DNA of 24,905 nucleotides from RUG626 sp964411785 (GCA_964411785.1 CAYPMJ010000012.1:1-24905); one strand, 5' to 3'; positions 1 through 7,564 are shown, counted from the stretch's first letter. Notes: generated by a model not told the origin, from the sequence alone. A program made the numbers and translations.

Positions 1-51
<51 letters not shown>

Positions 52-69
52 ATATCGTCTACGCTGGAC

Positions 70-98
70 ATGATACCACACTCAGGGACCTTTGTCAA
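70..98 (-). promoter_or_regulatory. Sigma-A promoter of the tRNA gene
   Basis: On the minus strand, TTGACA (93-98) and TATCAT (70-75) are separated by 17 bases. The start of transcription would fall near 63, about 12 bases before the tRNA 5' end. This is a near-consensus housekeeping promoter. It points away from dpaA and so does not drive the dpa operon. Confidence 0.82.
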
Positions 99-193
99 GA
101 GCAAAATGCAGAAAAATCAATTTAATTAAAAACAGATGTCCAAAGGGCGGAGGGATGAATAGAATGGAGAGAAGAGAAATGGAGGTGTGAGCG

Positions 194-1054
194 ATGAAAT
201 TTGCGGTGATAGGGGGAGACAGGAGGCAGAACTGTCTTGCGGAGCTTCTGCTGCGGGACGGGCATCAGGTCGGGACTGCGCTGATGGGAGCAGAGCCGGG
301 GTCTCCTCTTATGGACCAGCTGAAGAGGGCATTGGAGGACGCATCATACGTGGTTCTGCCCATGCCGGTATCGTCAGACGGGGAGACACTGAACGCTCCC
401 CAGGAGACGGAGAAGGTAGGCCTACGGGAGCTTATAAGACAGCTGCACCCCGGACAGCGGATACTTGCAGGGCGAGTGGACGAGGCGCTGAGGGGGATTG
501 CATCGGAAGGCGGCTTTCCCGTGGCGGACTATTTTACATTGGAGGGGCTCACGGTGAGAAACGCCGCAATCACTGCGGAGGGTGCGCTGCAGGTGCTGCT
601 GGAGAAGCTGCCGGTGACGATGCAGGGCACGCGCGTGCTGATAGTCGGTTTCGGGCGAATTGGGAAGCTTCTGGCATTGAAGCTTCATGCGCTTGAAGCG
701 GAGGTGACAGTGACGGCGAGACGCCCGGGGGACATGGCCTGGGCGCAGGCGCTGGGGCTTAAGTGCATGGATACGGGGAAGCTGAAGGACAGACTAAGGG
801 GTTTCAGAGCAGTAGTGAATACGGTGCCGGCGCAGGTGCTGGACTCAGAGCGACTTCGAGAGCTTGACGCGGGATGCCTCTGTATTGAGCTTGCATCGGA
901 GCCGGGAGGCTTTGACCTGGAGACGGCGCGGAGGCTTGGCCTGAACGCTGTAAGGGCCTCGGGGCTGCCCGGTAAAACAGCGAGTGAATCAGCCGGTGAG
1001 GCGATACGGGATGCAGTATATGATATTATTTCAGAATGGGAGTGTGTGGATTGA
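194..1054 (+). CDS. dpaA: Dipicolinate synthase subunit A
   Basis: DpaA (SpoVFA) works with DpaB to oxidise the 4-hydroxy-tetrahydrodipicolinate-type intermediate of lysine synthesis to dipicolinic acid. This happens in the mother cell during sporulation. The 286-residue product has the family's N-terminal domain starting MKFAVIGGDRRQ and a Rossmann nucleotide-binding loop GFGRIG at residues 152-157. The length is normal. The ATG follows GGAGGTGTGAGCG, a strong ribosome binding site. The stop overlaps the proposed start of dpaB, so the two genes form an operon. I could not recognise a convincing sigma-E, sigma-G or sigma-K promoter in the 140 bases upstream. The gene looks intact, unlike its partner dpaB. 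Confidence 0.95.
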   Translation: MKFAVIGGDRRQNCLAELLLRDGHQVGTALMGAEPGSPLMDQLKRALEDASYVVLPMPVSSDGETLNAPQETEKVGLRELIRQLHPGQRILAGRVDEALRGIASEGGFPVADYFTLEGLTVRNAAITAEGALQVLLEKLPVTMQGTRVLIVGFGRIGKLLALKLHALEAEVTVTARRPGDMAWAQALGLKCMDTGKLKDRLRGFRAVVNTVPAQVLDSERLRELDAGCLCIELASEPGGFDLETARRLGLNAVRASGLPGKTASESAGEAIRDAVYDIISEWECVD

Positions 1055-1512
1055 ACAGGCTGAAGGTGGGTGTTGCCATGTGCGGCTCCTACTGTACATT
1101 TGCGAGGGCCATGGACGCGATCCGACGCCTTTGCGGGGTATACGAGGTCACGCCGATAATGTCGGAGCGCTCAGTCTCCACTGATACGCGCTTTGGGAAC
1201 GCGGAGGAATATGCAAAGCTGCTCAGGGACATGACCGGAAAGGAGATTATATCGACAGTCAGGGACGCGGAGCCTATTGGCCCGAAAAAGCTTCTTGACG
1301 CGCTGATAATTCTGCCGTGTACCGGAAACACCATTGCCAAACTCGCCGCGGGCGTAACAGACAGCTCGGTGACTATGGCAGCTAAGGCCCATCTGCGGAA
1401 CGGAGGGCCGCTCATAGTAGCTGTGTCGACAAATGATGCGCTGTCAGCGAACGCGAAAAACATAGGCATTCTGCTGGACAGGAAAAACGTGTATTTAGAG
1501 ACATGCCGTTAA
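1051..1512 (+). CDS. dpaB: Dipicolinate synthase subunit B, N-terminal part (interrupted)
   Basis: This is the first three quarters of DpaB (SpoVFB), a flavoprotein-fold subunit needed for dipicolinic acid synthesis. Family features seen include GSYCTFARAMDAI near the N terminus and the stretch PCTGNTIAKLAAGVTDS followed by STNDAL. The proposed TTG start at 1051 overlaps the dpaA stop and follows GGGAG. An ATG at 1036 is the alternative. Native residues run through Tyr148 (codon 1492-1494) and the reading frame then enters foreign DNA, adding only LETCR before the TAA at 1510-1512. About 46 conserved C-terminal residues are missing here and lie at 8466-8606. As it stands the product is probably non-functional. 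It would be repaired by excision of the outer element. Confidence 0.93.
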   Translation: MNRLKVGVAMCGSYCTFARAMDAIRRLCGVYEVTPIMSERSVSTDTRFGNAEEYAKLLRDMTGKEIISTVRDAEPIGPKKLLDALIILPCTGNTIAKLAAGVTDSSVTMAAKAHLRNGGPLIVAVSTNDALSANAKNIGILLDRKNVYLETCR

Positions 1513-1518
1513 GCATGG
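1473..1518. other. Left attachment site of the outer element (attL)
   Basis: The 46 bases are centred on TT at 1495-1496. The left arm is dpaB coding sequence and the right arm is element sequence containing GCCGTTA at 1505-1511. A GTGT at 1489-1492 is also shared with the right site, at the same distance from the TT. The element arm 1497-1518 is an imperfect inverted repeat of the right element arm 8444-8465, with 16 of 22 positions complementary. The stop codon of the truncated dpaB frame lies in this arm. Confidence 0.75.
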
Positions 1519-1553
1519 AAAATGCCGTGCTGGGTCAATTGAGAGGTGATAAA

Positions 1554-1736
1554 ATGGAAAAACAAAACGAATTTTCCGAGATGACTTTCCGAGGCAGAAG
1601 GTATAGGGTTGAGAGTCGCTTTTCGGGCAGCGGCACGCTGCGCGAGGCCTATGAGACGTTCCTTATTGAATCGCAGATGAAGACGGACGGGAGTGGGGAG
1701 ACTGAGGAGAGATGGGACTATGAAACAAAATTGTGA
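1554..1736 (+). CDS. Small TnpW-like transposon-associated protein
   Basis: A 60-residue product starting MEKQNEF, with a good ribosome binding site (GAGAGGTGATAAA) before the ATG. The motif FRGRRYRVESRFS followed by a leucine- and acid-rich helix resembles the small TnpW-type proteins found beside serine recombinases in gut Firmicutes elements; that assignment is from memory of the family pattern and the function is unknown. It overlaps the start of the following recombinase gene by 17 bases, so translation of the two is probably coupled. It reads in the same direction as dpaAB and could be co-transcribed with them. A role as excision factor is possible by position only. Confidence 0.6.
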   Translation: MEKQNEFSEMTFRGRRYRVESRFSGSGTLREAYETFLIESQMKTDGSGETEERWDYETKL

Positions 1737-2469
1737 ATTCAGGGCAGGAATCTATGCGCGTCTGAGCAAGGATGATGAGCGGCGCGGAGAGTCGGTGAGC
1801 ATTGAGAACCAGAAGCTGATGCTCTCACAGTATTGCGAGACTCAGGGTTGGACTATTGTGGACTGTTATGTGGACGACGGATTTTCAGGGACCAGCTTTG
1901 ACAGACCTGGATTTCAGCGGCTTATGGGCGATGTGCGGAGCGGGGCGGTGAATCTGGTACTTGTGAAGGATCTGTCGAGGCTTGGAAGGGATTATGTCAC
2001 TGTAGGACAATATACAGATTGCGTGTTTCCAATGTATGGATGCCGTTTCGTTGCGCTGGGAGATGGCGTCGACACATATGACGCCGGAGACGAGACCGGA
2101 ATGATATTCAAAAATGTCATAAATGATCTTTATGCCAGAGACACATCAAAGAAGATACGGGCAATCCGCCTTGCGGGCGCCAGGAGCGGAAGGTTCATGG
2201 GTTCCCGCGCGCCATTTGGCTACAGGAGGTCAGATGCTGACAGACACAAGCTTGAGGTGGAGCCAGCCGCAGCGGAGATTGTGCGCCGGATATTCCGCAT
2301 GCGCGAAGATGGGTGCAGCGCGGCAATGGTCGCGCGAGAGCTGAACAGGGAGGGCGTCTCACCTCCAAGCGTATTTTATGAGGATAAATGCAGAGGGGCG
2401 GAGAACAGCGGAAGACCGGTGTGGAGCCGTGAAACCGTCCGGAGTATTCTCAGCAACGGCAGTGAGTGA
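1720..2469 (+). CDS. Large serine recombinase of the outer element, N-terminal half (split gene)
   Basis: The start is ATG 1720, 8 bases after AGGAGAG. The product has an N-terminal resolvase domain with the catalytic YARLS motif (Ser16), the conserved LVLVKDLSRLGRD segment, and the beginning of the recombinase DNA-binding domain (FMGSRAPFGYRR onward). It stops after RETVRSILSN plus the foreign residues GSE, at 249 residues instead of about 530. Native sequence ends at Asn246 (AAC 2455-2457). The missing half, with zinc ribbon and coiled coil, is at 7584-8432. Joining the halves at the shared AA gives SILSNEVYIGAMVQ, the normal family sequence. This half alone has the catalytic serine but should not recombine DNA normally. 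Confidence 0.9.
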   Translation: MKQNCEFRAGIYARLSKDDERRGESVSIENQKLMLSQYCETQGWTIVDCYVDDGFSGTSFDRPGFQRLMGDVRSGAVNLVLVKDLSRLGRDYVTVGQYTDCVFPMYGCRFVALGDGVDTYDAGDETGMIFKNVINDLYARDTSKKIRAIRLAGARSGRFMGSRAPFGYRRSDADRHKLEVEPAAAEIVRRIFRMREDGCSAAMVARELNREGVSPPSVFYEDKCRGAENSGRPVWSRETVRSILSNGSE

Positions 2470-2479
2470 CCGGGACTAA
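2432..2479. other. Left attachment site of the inner element
   Basis: The 48 bases are centred on AA at 2455-2456, inside the AAC codon for Asn246 of the split recombinase. AACG (2455-2458) is shared with the right site (7584-7587). The element arm ends CCGGGACTAA at 2470-2479. This is the inverted counterpart of TTAGTGCCGG at 7561-7570, with 9 of 10 bases complementary, and both lie at the same distance from the AA core. Confidence 0.75.
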
Positions 2480-2561
2480 GAAATGGGAAAAAAGAAACAG
2501 GACCTGCACAATTAGGGTACAAATCCTGTCAACGTGGCTATTTTGTTCGTAGAGACATTGT

Positions 2562-2870
2562 TCAGTGCTGCAGTCCTCTTGCGATAACAATAAGACTGTC
2601 AAGGAGTTCGCCGCTCAGGCCCTTGGCGGCCTCGGTCAGGGCATCGCTCTTAACCGGATCAGGAACCTCGACATCGAAAAATTCCTTGGGAGTCACGCCA
2701 AGATACTCGCAGATGTAGAAGAAGCCTGTCATTGAGGGGAAGCTTAGACCATTTTCGATATTGTTGATGTAGCTGGAGGTTTGTCCGATGGATAAACTCA
2801 TCTCACGAGCGGAGACGCCCTTGTTCATCCTCAGAGAAACCAGCCGTTTAATAAACTCGGTCTTTTCCAT
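2562..2870 (-). CDS. XRE-family helix-turn-helix regulator
   Basis: A 102-residue protein. Residues of about 8-62 form a Cro/CI-type helix-turn-helix domain (GVSAREMSLSIGQTSSYINNIENG, quoted in part as SAREMSLSIGQ and SSYINNIENG), followed by LGVTPKEFF, typical of XRE repressors. A short helical C-terminal tail follows. The start is the ATG whose complement is at 2868-2870, with GGAGGTGATTTGC before it. It is the only minus-strand gene inside the elements and diverges from the recombinase operon. By position it probably binds the 320-base region between them and controls itself and perhaps the recombinases; this is inference. Confidence 0.88.
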   Translation of the reverse strand: MEKTEFIKRLVSLRMNKGVSAREMSLSIGQTSSYINNIENGLSFPSMTGFFYICEYLGVTPKEFFDVEVPDPVKSDALTEAAKGLSGELLDSLIVIARGLQH

Positions 2871-3191
2871 GCAAATCACCTCCACAAATCTTAAAAGAAA
2901 CATATAACAGTTGAATTATACACCACGAAAACCAATTAATCAACCCTGATGACAGGCAAAAAACACAAAACTACACAAACTTTATAGCAATTATTCACAT
3001 TAAGTAGACAAAGAGGCGAACAGTTTAATATCAGGAAAAAAGGAAGGGCAGCGGACACCTCACGAGGTCAACGGGACTTAAAGGTGCGATGGCAAGTCGC
3101 CTTGGAGAGAGGTATGCATGAATTAAGAGAGCGGGACATATGCTTAAAAGAGAATATGAAAAAAAGGGGGAAGAGGGTGGAGAGCGAAGCG
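2871..3191. other. Divergent control region between the regulator and the recombinase operon
   Basis: About 320 bases with no convincing gene. It holds the minus-strand promoter of the XRE gene (2915-2943), an A/T-rich stretch (2920-3040), a small palindrome ACCTCACGAGGT (3057-3068) and a possible hairpin from GCGA to TCGC around 3084-3100. I see no clear sigma-A promoter toward the recombinases; TAGACA at 3005-3010 has no good -10 box at 17 bases. A plus-strand frame is open from 3084 and joins the DUF6870-like gene, but its codons upstream of 3192 do not look like the family. Confidence 0.5.
2915..2943 (-). promoter_or_regulatory. Sigma-A promoter of the XRE gene
   Basis: On the minus strand, TTGATT (2938-2943) and a perfect TATAAT (2915-2920) are 17 bases apart. 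The start of transcription is expected near 2908, giving a leader of about 38 bases. The -10 box is full consensus, so the regulator is probably made in vegetative cells, consistent with a repressor that keeps the inner element quiet. Confidence 0.75.
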
Positions 3192-3443
3192 ATGACTGAG
3201 AAGGAATGGGAGGCGATGCGGAAGGTGGATGTGCGGACGCAGGACATAGAGTCATTGCGGGATATCCGGGAGGTGCACGTACAACCAGAGCTTGAAAAGC
3301 GGGAGCGTGTCCTTAACTATCTCGGGCAAATACAGAATCCGTACTGTTTCAGGTGCGGCAAATATGTGGTGAAGGTCAGCTTTGCCGAAACGGACGTGAC
3401 TTTGGAAGATTGCCTCTCAGGATGGCTCTGTGCCGGATCATGA
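3192..3443 (+). CDS. Small DUF6870-like protein preceding the recombinases
   Basis: An 83-residue product from the ATG at 3192, preceded by GGTGGAG. The core VDVRTQDIESLRDIREVHV, then ERVLNYLGQIQNPYCFRCG and VVKVSFAETDVTLEDCL, resembles a small family of unknown function common in gut Firmicutes mobile elements (I recall it as DUF6870). The CxxC pair in NPYCFRCG could bind metal, but only two cysteines are clustered, with two more near the C terminus. Its TGA overlaps the ATG of the next recombinase (ATGA at 3440-3443), so the two are translationally coupled. Starts further upstream (3084, 3114, 3156) are possible but less like the family. Function unknown. Confidence 0.72.
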   Translation: MTEKEWEAMRKVDVRTQDIESLRDIREVHVQPELEKRERVLNYLGQIQNPYCFRCGKYVVKVSFAETDVTLEDCLSGWLCAGS

Positions 3444-5041
3444 GGGTGAGTGATGCGCCTGGAAAAGCGGGCACAGCGGAGGAGTGGAACGTCTGCGGCT
3501 ATGTGAGGCTGTCGAGGGAGGATGGGGACAAGGAGGAGAGCAACAGTGTCACCGCGCAAAAGGAGCTGATCCGCGAATACCTCCGGGGACACCCGGAGCT
3601 GCGGGAGTGCGGGATGCGGGTTGACGACGGGTATACCGGGTCAGACTTCCGGCGGCCGGGCTTTCAGGCCATGCTGGAGGATATAAGGGAGGGAAAAATC
3701 AACTGCGTAATAGTGAAGGATCTGAGCCGCTTCGGCAGGGATCACCTTGAGGCAGGAGAGTATATAGAGAGGATATTTCCGCTTTCCGGCGTGCGCTTCA
3801 TAGCGATCAATGACAACTACGACAGCATGTTCCGCGACCCAAGGACCGACGAGCTCATAATACCCTTCAGAAATCTCATCAATGAGGCATATTGCCGGGA
3901 TATGTCCATAAAGACACGCAGCCAGCTGGAGGTGAAGCGCAGACGAGGGGAGTTTATCGGTTCATTCTCTCCGTTCGGCTACAGAAAGGATCCTGAGAAC
4001 CACAACAGGCTGCTTGTGGATGCTTTTGCGGCTGGAATAGTCCGGGACATATTCCGCTGGAAGCTTGAGGGATCCGGCACAAAAGGGATAGCGGAGCGGC
4101 TGAATACCTCAGGGGTACCGACGCCTATGGCTTATAAGGAGATGCTGGGATTTAATTATAAGACGCCATTCAGGAAGAAGGAGGAGACTGAGTGGACGGA
4201 GAGCATGGTGATCCGCATACTAAGAAATCCCGTGTACATCGGTACATTGCAGCAGGGACGTGTGACAACACCCAGCTACAAGGTAAGACGTGTGGTGAGG
4301 AAGCCCAGGGAGGAATGGGCGATAGTAGAGGACAACCACGCGCCGATAATAGACAAAAGAGAGTTTGAGCTGATACAGAGGCTGCTTATTATGGACACAA
4401 GAGCGGGAAACGGCGGGAAGGTGAGACTGCTGTCCGGACTTGTATACTGCGGTGAATGTGGGGCGCCGGCTGTGAGGCAGACAGTGCCCTCTGGCAGGGA
4501 GAGATATGTTTACTATATCTGTTCGGCCCATAAGAGGGACAGCAGTGTCTGCTTTACCCACAGGATACGGGATACGGCGCTCGGAGAGATTGTGGCGGAG
4601 TCGCTTCGCCGACAGCTCATGCTGGCGGGTCTTTCGGGCTCGTCTGCCGGACAGACACCACAAGGAGGCGGTGACCTGAGGCTGCTGGAGCGTCTGAAGC
4701 TGACGGAGGCGGAGGAAATCAGGACGAGGACGCTTTTAAATTCGCTGTATGAGCATCTGGCGGACGGACTGCTGGACAGTGAAGAGTACAGAGAGCTGAA
4801 GGGAACATATACTCACCGGCTGAGAGCAATAGAAGTCAGGAGAGAGGGACTTCTGGAGGCGCTTGGCCGTGAACGGTCCGGGGTACAGGAGAGAGGTGCT
4901 GAAAGGGTTGACAGGGTCGACAGGGGATTGACGGTGGCGCTGGTTGAAAGGGTGAAGATTTACAGGGGATGTCGGGTTGAACTTGAGCTCCGCTGGAAGG
5001 ATGCCCTTTTTCAGACGGCGACAGGGATGGAGGTTAAGTGA
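3440..5041 (+). CDS. Large serine recombinase A of the inner element
   Basis: A 533-residue recombinase. The resolvase domain spans roughly residues 15-165, with the catalytic motif YVRLS (Ser25) and IVKDLSRFGRD. The recombinase domain follows, from GEFIGSFSPFGYRK to about residue 310 (RILRNPVYIGTL). A zinc ribbon follows with Cys337, Cys340, Cys361 and Cys371. A charged coiled-coil stretch and a C-terminal VALVERVKIY strand complete the family plan. The ATG at 3440 was chosen because it overlaps the preceding stop as ATGA; a longer form from 3353 or 3422 is possible. The 3' end overlaps the start of recombinase B. All expected domains are present, so it is probably active on the inner element's ends. 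Confidence 0.92.
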   Translation: MRVSDAPGKAGTAEEWNVCGYVRLSREDGDKEESNSVTAQKELIREYLRGHPELRECGMRVDDGYTGSDFRRPGFQAMLEDIREGKINCVIVKDLSRFGRDHLEAGEYIERIFPLSGVRFIAINDNYDSMFRDPRTDELIIPFRNLINEAYCRDMSIKTRSQLEVKRRRGEFIGSFSPFGYRKDPENHNRLLVDAFAAGIVRDIFRWKLEGSGTKGIAERLNTSGVPTPMAYKEMLGFNYKTPFRKKEETEWTESMVIRILRNPVYIGTLQQGRVTTPSYKVRRVVRKPREEWAIVEDNHAPIIDKREFELIQRLLIMDTRAGNGGKVRLLSGLVYCGECGAPAVRQTVPSGRERYVYYICSAHKRDSSVCFTHRIRDTALGEIVAESLRRQLMLAGLSGSSAGQTPQGGGDLRLLERLKLTEAEEIRTRTLLNSLYEHLADGLLDSEEYRELKGTYTHRLRAIEVRREGLLEALGRERSGVQERGAERVDRVDRGLTVALVERVKIYRGCRVELELRWKDALFQTATGMEVK

Positions 5042-6017
5042 CATCACGGGACAGGAAAATAAGTGTGTTGGAGGCGCAGCCGAGGGACGTACATATAAGG
5101 CCGGCGGATATGTACGGCTGTCGGTAAAGGATACCAAGCCGGGGGAGGACACGCTCCGCACTCAGAGGGAGCTTGTAGAGGGGTATATAGCTGCCCAGCC
5201 TGACATGGTGTTGCAGGAGATCTACATGGACAATGGGAGAACGGGAACAAATTTCAGCCGCCCGGCGTTTGATCGCCTGATGACAGACGCACGGTCGCAG
5301 GTGATAGACTGCATAGTGGTAAAGGACCTGAGCCGCTTTGGGAGAAATTATCTTGAGGCGGGGGAATATATTGAGCGCGTTTTTCCCATGCTGGGTGTGC
5401 GTTTCGTGGCGATTAACGAGCGATTTGACACCTGCGCGGATGGAAATCCAGCGGATGCCCTGATGGTTTCACTGAGAAATATAATGAATGCAGCCTACAG
5501 CAGAGATATTTCCAGAAAGACAGTATCTGCACTGGCATTGAAACAGCGCGAGGGTAAATATATAGGCTCGTTCGCGCCGTACGGTTACCGCAAAAGCCCA
5601 TCGGACCGCCACCGGCTTGAGCCTGACGGGGAGACAGCGCCGGTTGTGAGGATGATTTTTAAGATGCGTGTCAGCGGAGCAGGCCTTAACGAGATTGCCG
5701 GGAAGCTTAATGCACTTGGCATTCCATCGCCGTCAAGGACATTATATATAAGGGGGGAGCTAACTGCGGAGCGCTTCAAAAATACAGATTGGCGTGCTTC
5801 AACTGTAAGGAATATACTTACGCACCAGGTGTATCTGGGACATATGGTACAAAGAGTCAGGCAAGGCGGGGTTTACGTGGCGGACGGGACAGGTACGGTT
5901 CCGGAGGGAGAGAGAGCAGTGGTGGAGAATACCCACGAACCCATCATAGAGGAAGAAATATTTAAGACAGTCCTCAGCATGGGAGAAAGGCGCGGCGACA
6001 GGTGGGTGAGAAAATGA
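5001..6017 (+). CDS. Short serine recombinase B of the inner element (no zinc ribbon or coiled coil)
   Basis: A 338-residue product with a full resolvase domain (YVRLS, Ser41 from this start; IVVKDLSRFGRN) and the recombinase domain (GKYIGSFAPYGYRK to VRNILTHQVYLGHM). It ends soon after NTHEPIIEEEIF, before the zinc ribbon and coiled coil that its neighbours have. The end falls at a domain boundary and its TGA overlaps the ATG of recombinase C (ATGA at 6014-6017), so it looks like a designed short form and not decay. The start is uncertain: ATG 5001 or TTG 4977, both inside the 3' end of recombinase A. It probably works as a partner in a recombinase complex. Confidence 0.85.
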   Translation: MPFFRRRQGWRLSDITGQENKCVGGAAEGRTYKAGGYVRLSVKDTKPGEDTLRTQRELVEGYIAAQPDMVLQEIYMDNGRTGTNFSRPAFDRLMTDARSQVIDCIVVKDLSRFGRNYLEAGEYIERVFPMLGVRFVAINERFDTCADGNPADALMVSLRNIMNAAYSRDISRKTVSALALKQREGKYIGSFAPYGYRKSPSDRHRLEPDGETAPVVRMIFKMRVSGAGLNEIAGKLNALGIPSPSRTLYIRGELTAERFKNTDWRASTVRNILTHQVYLGHMVQRVRQGGVYVADGTGTVPEGERAVVENTHEPIIEEEIFKTVLSMGERRGDRWVRK

Positions 6018-7564
6018 GCAGTTATGTGGTTGCAAAATACCTTCGAATTTCCTCGGAGGACATGGAACCGGACGGGGAGGAAAAGAGGGAGTCAGACAGC
6101 ATATCCAACCAGAGGGCGCTTCTGGAGGAGTATATAAAGGGCAGGGCGGAGTTTGCCGGAGCGGAGAATGTGGAGTACAGCGATGATGGGTGGAGCGGAA
6201 AGAACTTTGAGCGGCCGGCAGTTCAGGAGCTTCTGAAACAGGCAATGCTCGGACGCATACAATGTATAGTTGTAAAGGACCTGTCCAGATTCGGGCGCGA
6301 TTATATAACCGTGGGGGCATATATCTCCCACGTTTTTCCTTTATATGGGGTGCGTTTTATCGCAGTAAACGACGGACTGGACACCCGAAGACCCATGGAC
6401 GCAGAACGCCTTGACGTGTCGTTCAGGTCGATACTGTACGATTTATACAGCCGGGATCTCTCAGAAAAGGTGAGGTGTTCACATAGACAGCGCGCGAAAA
6501 GAGGCGACTTCACAGCTGCCCGTGCGCCATACGGGTATGTGAAGGATCCTGACAGGAGAACGAGGCTCGCGGTTGACCCTCCGGCAGCTGAGGTAGTGCG
6601 TCGGATTTTTGCTCTGACAGCATCCGGAATGTCAACCACGCAGACAGCAGGAGAGTTAAACCGGGATGGAGTTCTGACGCCGATGCTTTATAAACAGGCG
6701 GCTGGATACAGCAGGAAGCTGTGGAGGAGCATAAACGGGAGAAACTACTGGACGAACAGCAGCGTGCTGTCCATCGTCAGGGACTGCCGGTATCTTGGGA
6801 AGAGCGTCTATGGAAAGCGTCGCTGTGATAAGGTGGGCGGAGGACACAGCGTGAAAGTCCCGAAGGAGGATTGGATAATTGTGGAAGGGACGCATGAGGC
6901 GATAGTGAGCCAGGAGGAGTTTGAAAGAGCGCAGACAGCTCTGGGGGAGTACAGAGAACGCGGGAAGATAAATGGCGCCGGCGCCATGCGCGGAAAGGTG
7001 CGCTGCGGCGTCTGCGGGAGGAGTATGCGTCTTGTAATCGTGCGTGAACCATACTATGTGTGCAGGACACGGGAGTTTACAGATGAGTTTGACTGTCCCG
7101 CAGAACGTATCCCGGAGAGCGGCCTGTGGGAGGTGCTCAGAGCTGGACTTCAGGCTGTGCTTGATCTCACTGCGGGTGGCGACCGGATGATGGAAGAGCG
7201 CCGCGAAAAAGCAGCCGAGGAGAGAGCCGACGCTGAGAGAGAGCTTGAAAGGGCGCGGGGGAAAGCCGCAGGTCAGCGCCTGGAGGCGAGGGAGCTTTAC
7301 GAGGCATACGCGCTTAATAAGCTTGGGAGAGATGCTTACCTTGAGCAGAAAAAGGCTCTGGTGCGGCAAGGTGATGAATTGCAGTCACGGATAGCAGGAC
7401 TTGAGAAGCATCTTAGAGAGCAGGAAAAAAGGAGGGGTGAGACTAAGACAGGGGACTGGCAGCCGGACAGGGGATTCATCGCTGAAGCGCTGAAGGAATG
7501 CCTTATATATCCAGGTGGCCGTATGGAAGTGGTCTGGGGATTTCGTGACGAATATGTTTTTTAG
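6014..7564 (+). CDS. Large serine recombinase C of the inner element
   Basis: A 516-residue recombinase. Catalytic motif YLRIS with Ser13, then IVVKDLSRFGRD, the recombinase domain (TAARAPYGYVKD to VRDCRYLGKSV), a zinc ribbon beginning at Cys331 and Cys334 with further cysteines in YYVCRTREFTDEFDC, and a long charged coiled coil (residues of about 395-480). The C terminus GRMEVVWGFRDEY matches the family's final strand. The start ATG overlaps the stop of recombinase B and has GGTGGGTGAG upstream. The gene ends 20 bases before the right core of the inner element, the usual position of an integrase beside its attachment site. It is the likeliest main integrase of the inner element. Confidence 0.92.
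   Translation: MSSYVVAKYLRISSEDMEPDGEEKRESDSISNQRALLEEYIKGRAEFAGAENVEYSDDGWSGKNFERPAVQELLKQAMLGRIQCIVVKDLSRFGRDYITVGAYISHVFPLYGVRFIAVNDGLDTRRPMDAERLDVSFRSILYDLYSRDLSEKVRCSHRQRAKRGDFTAARAPYGYVKDPDRRTRLAVDPPAAEVVRRIFALTASGMSTTQTAGELNRDGVLTPMLYKQAAGYSRKLWRSINGRNYWTNSSVLSIVRDCRYLGKSVYGKRRCDKVGGGHSVKVPKEDWIIVEGTHEAIVSQEEFERAQTALGEYRERGKINGAGAMRGKVRCGVCGRSMRLVIVREPYYVCRTREFTDEFDCPAERIPESGLWEVLRAGLQAVLDLTAGGDRMMEERREKAAEERADAERELERARGKAAGQRLEARELYEAYALNKLGRDAYLEQKKALVRQGDELQSRIAGLEKHLREQEKRRGETKTGDWQPDRGFIAEALKECLIYPGGRMEVVWGFRDEYVF

Noticed and set aside
187..696. Alternative open frame overlapping dpaA
   Set aside because: It is an out-of-frame shadow of dpaA with no protein-like features.
1036..1053. 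ATG 1036 as the dpaB start
   Set aside because: It adds five residues not expected from the family and has no clear ribosome binding site; TTG 1051 overlaps the dpaA stop and follows GGGAG. Not fully excluded.
1489..1492. GTGT as the outer crossover core
   Set aside because: Shared by both ends, but it lies off the dyad centre; TT at 1495-1496 is at the exact centre and restores Tyr-Phe.
1051..1512. dpaB as a simple truncated pseudogene
   Set aside because: The missing C-terminal part is present intact at 8466-8606 in the same frame and orientation, and the junctions carry attachment-site symmetry. Loss of function in the unrearranged state is likely, but decay is not the best explanation.
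3084..3191. Upstream extension of the DUF6870-like gene
   Set aside because: The extra N-terminal residues do not resemble the family and ATG 3192 has a better ribosome binding site.
6656..7369. Minus-strand open frames opposite the recombinase genes
   Set aside because: They mirror the GC-rich codon pattern of the real plus-strand genes and show no recognisable domain.
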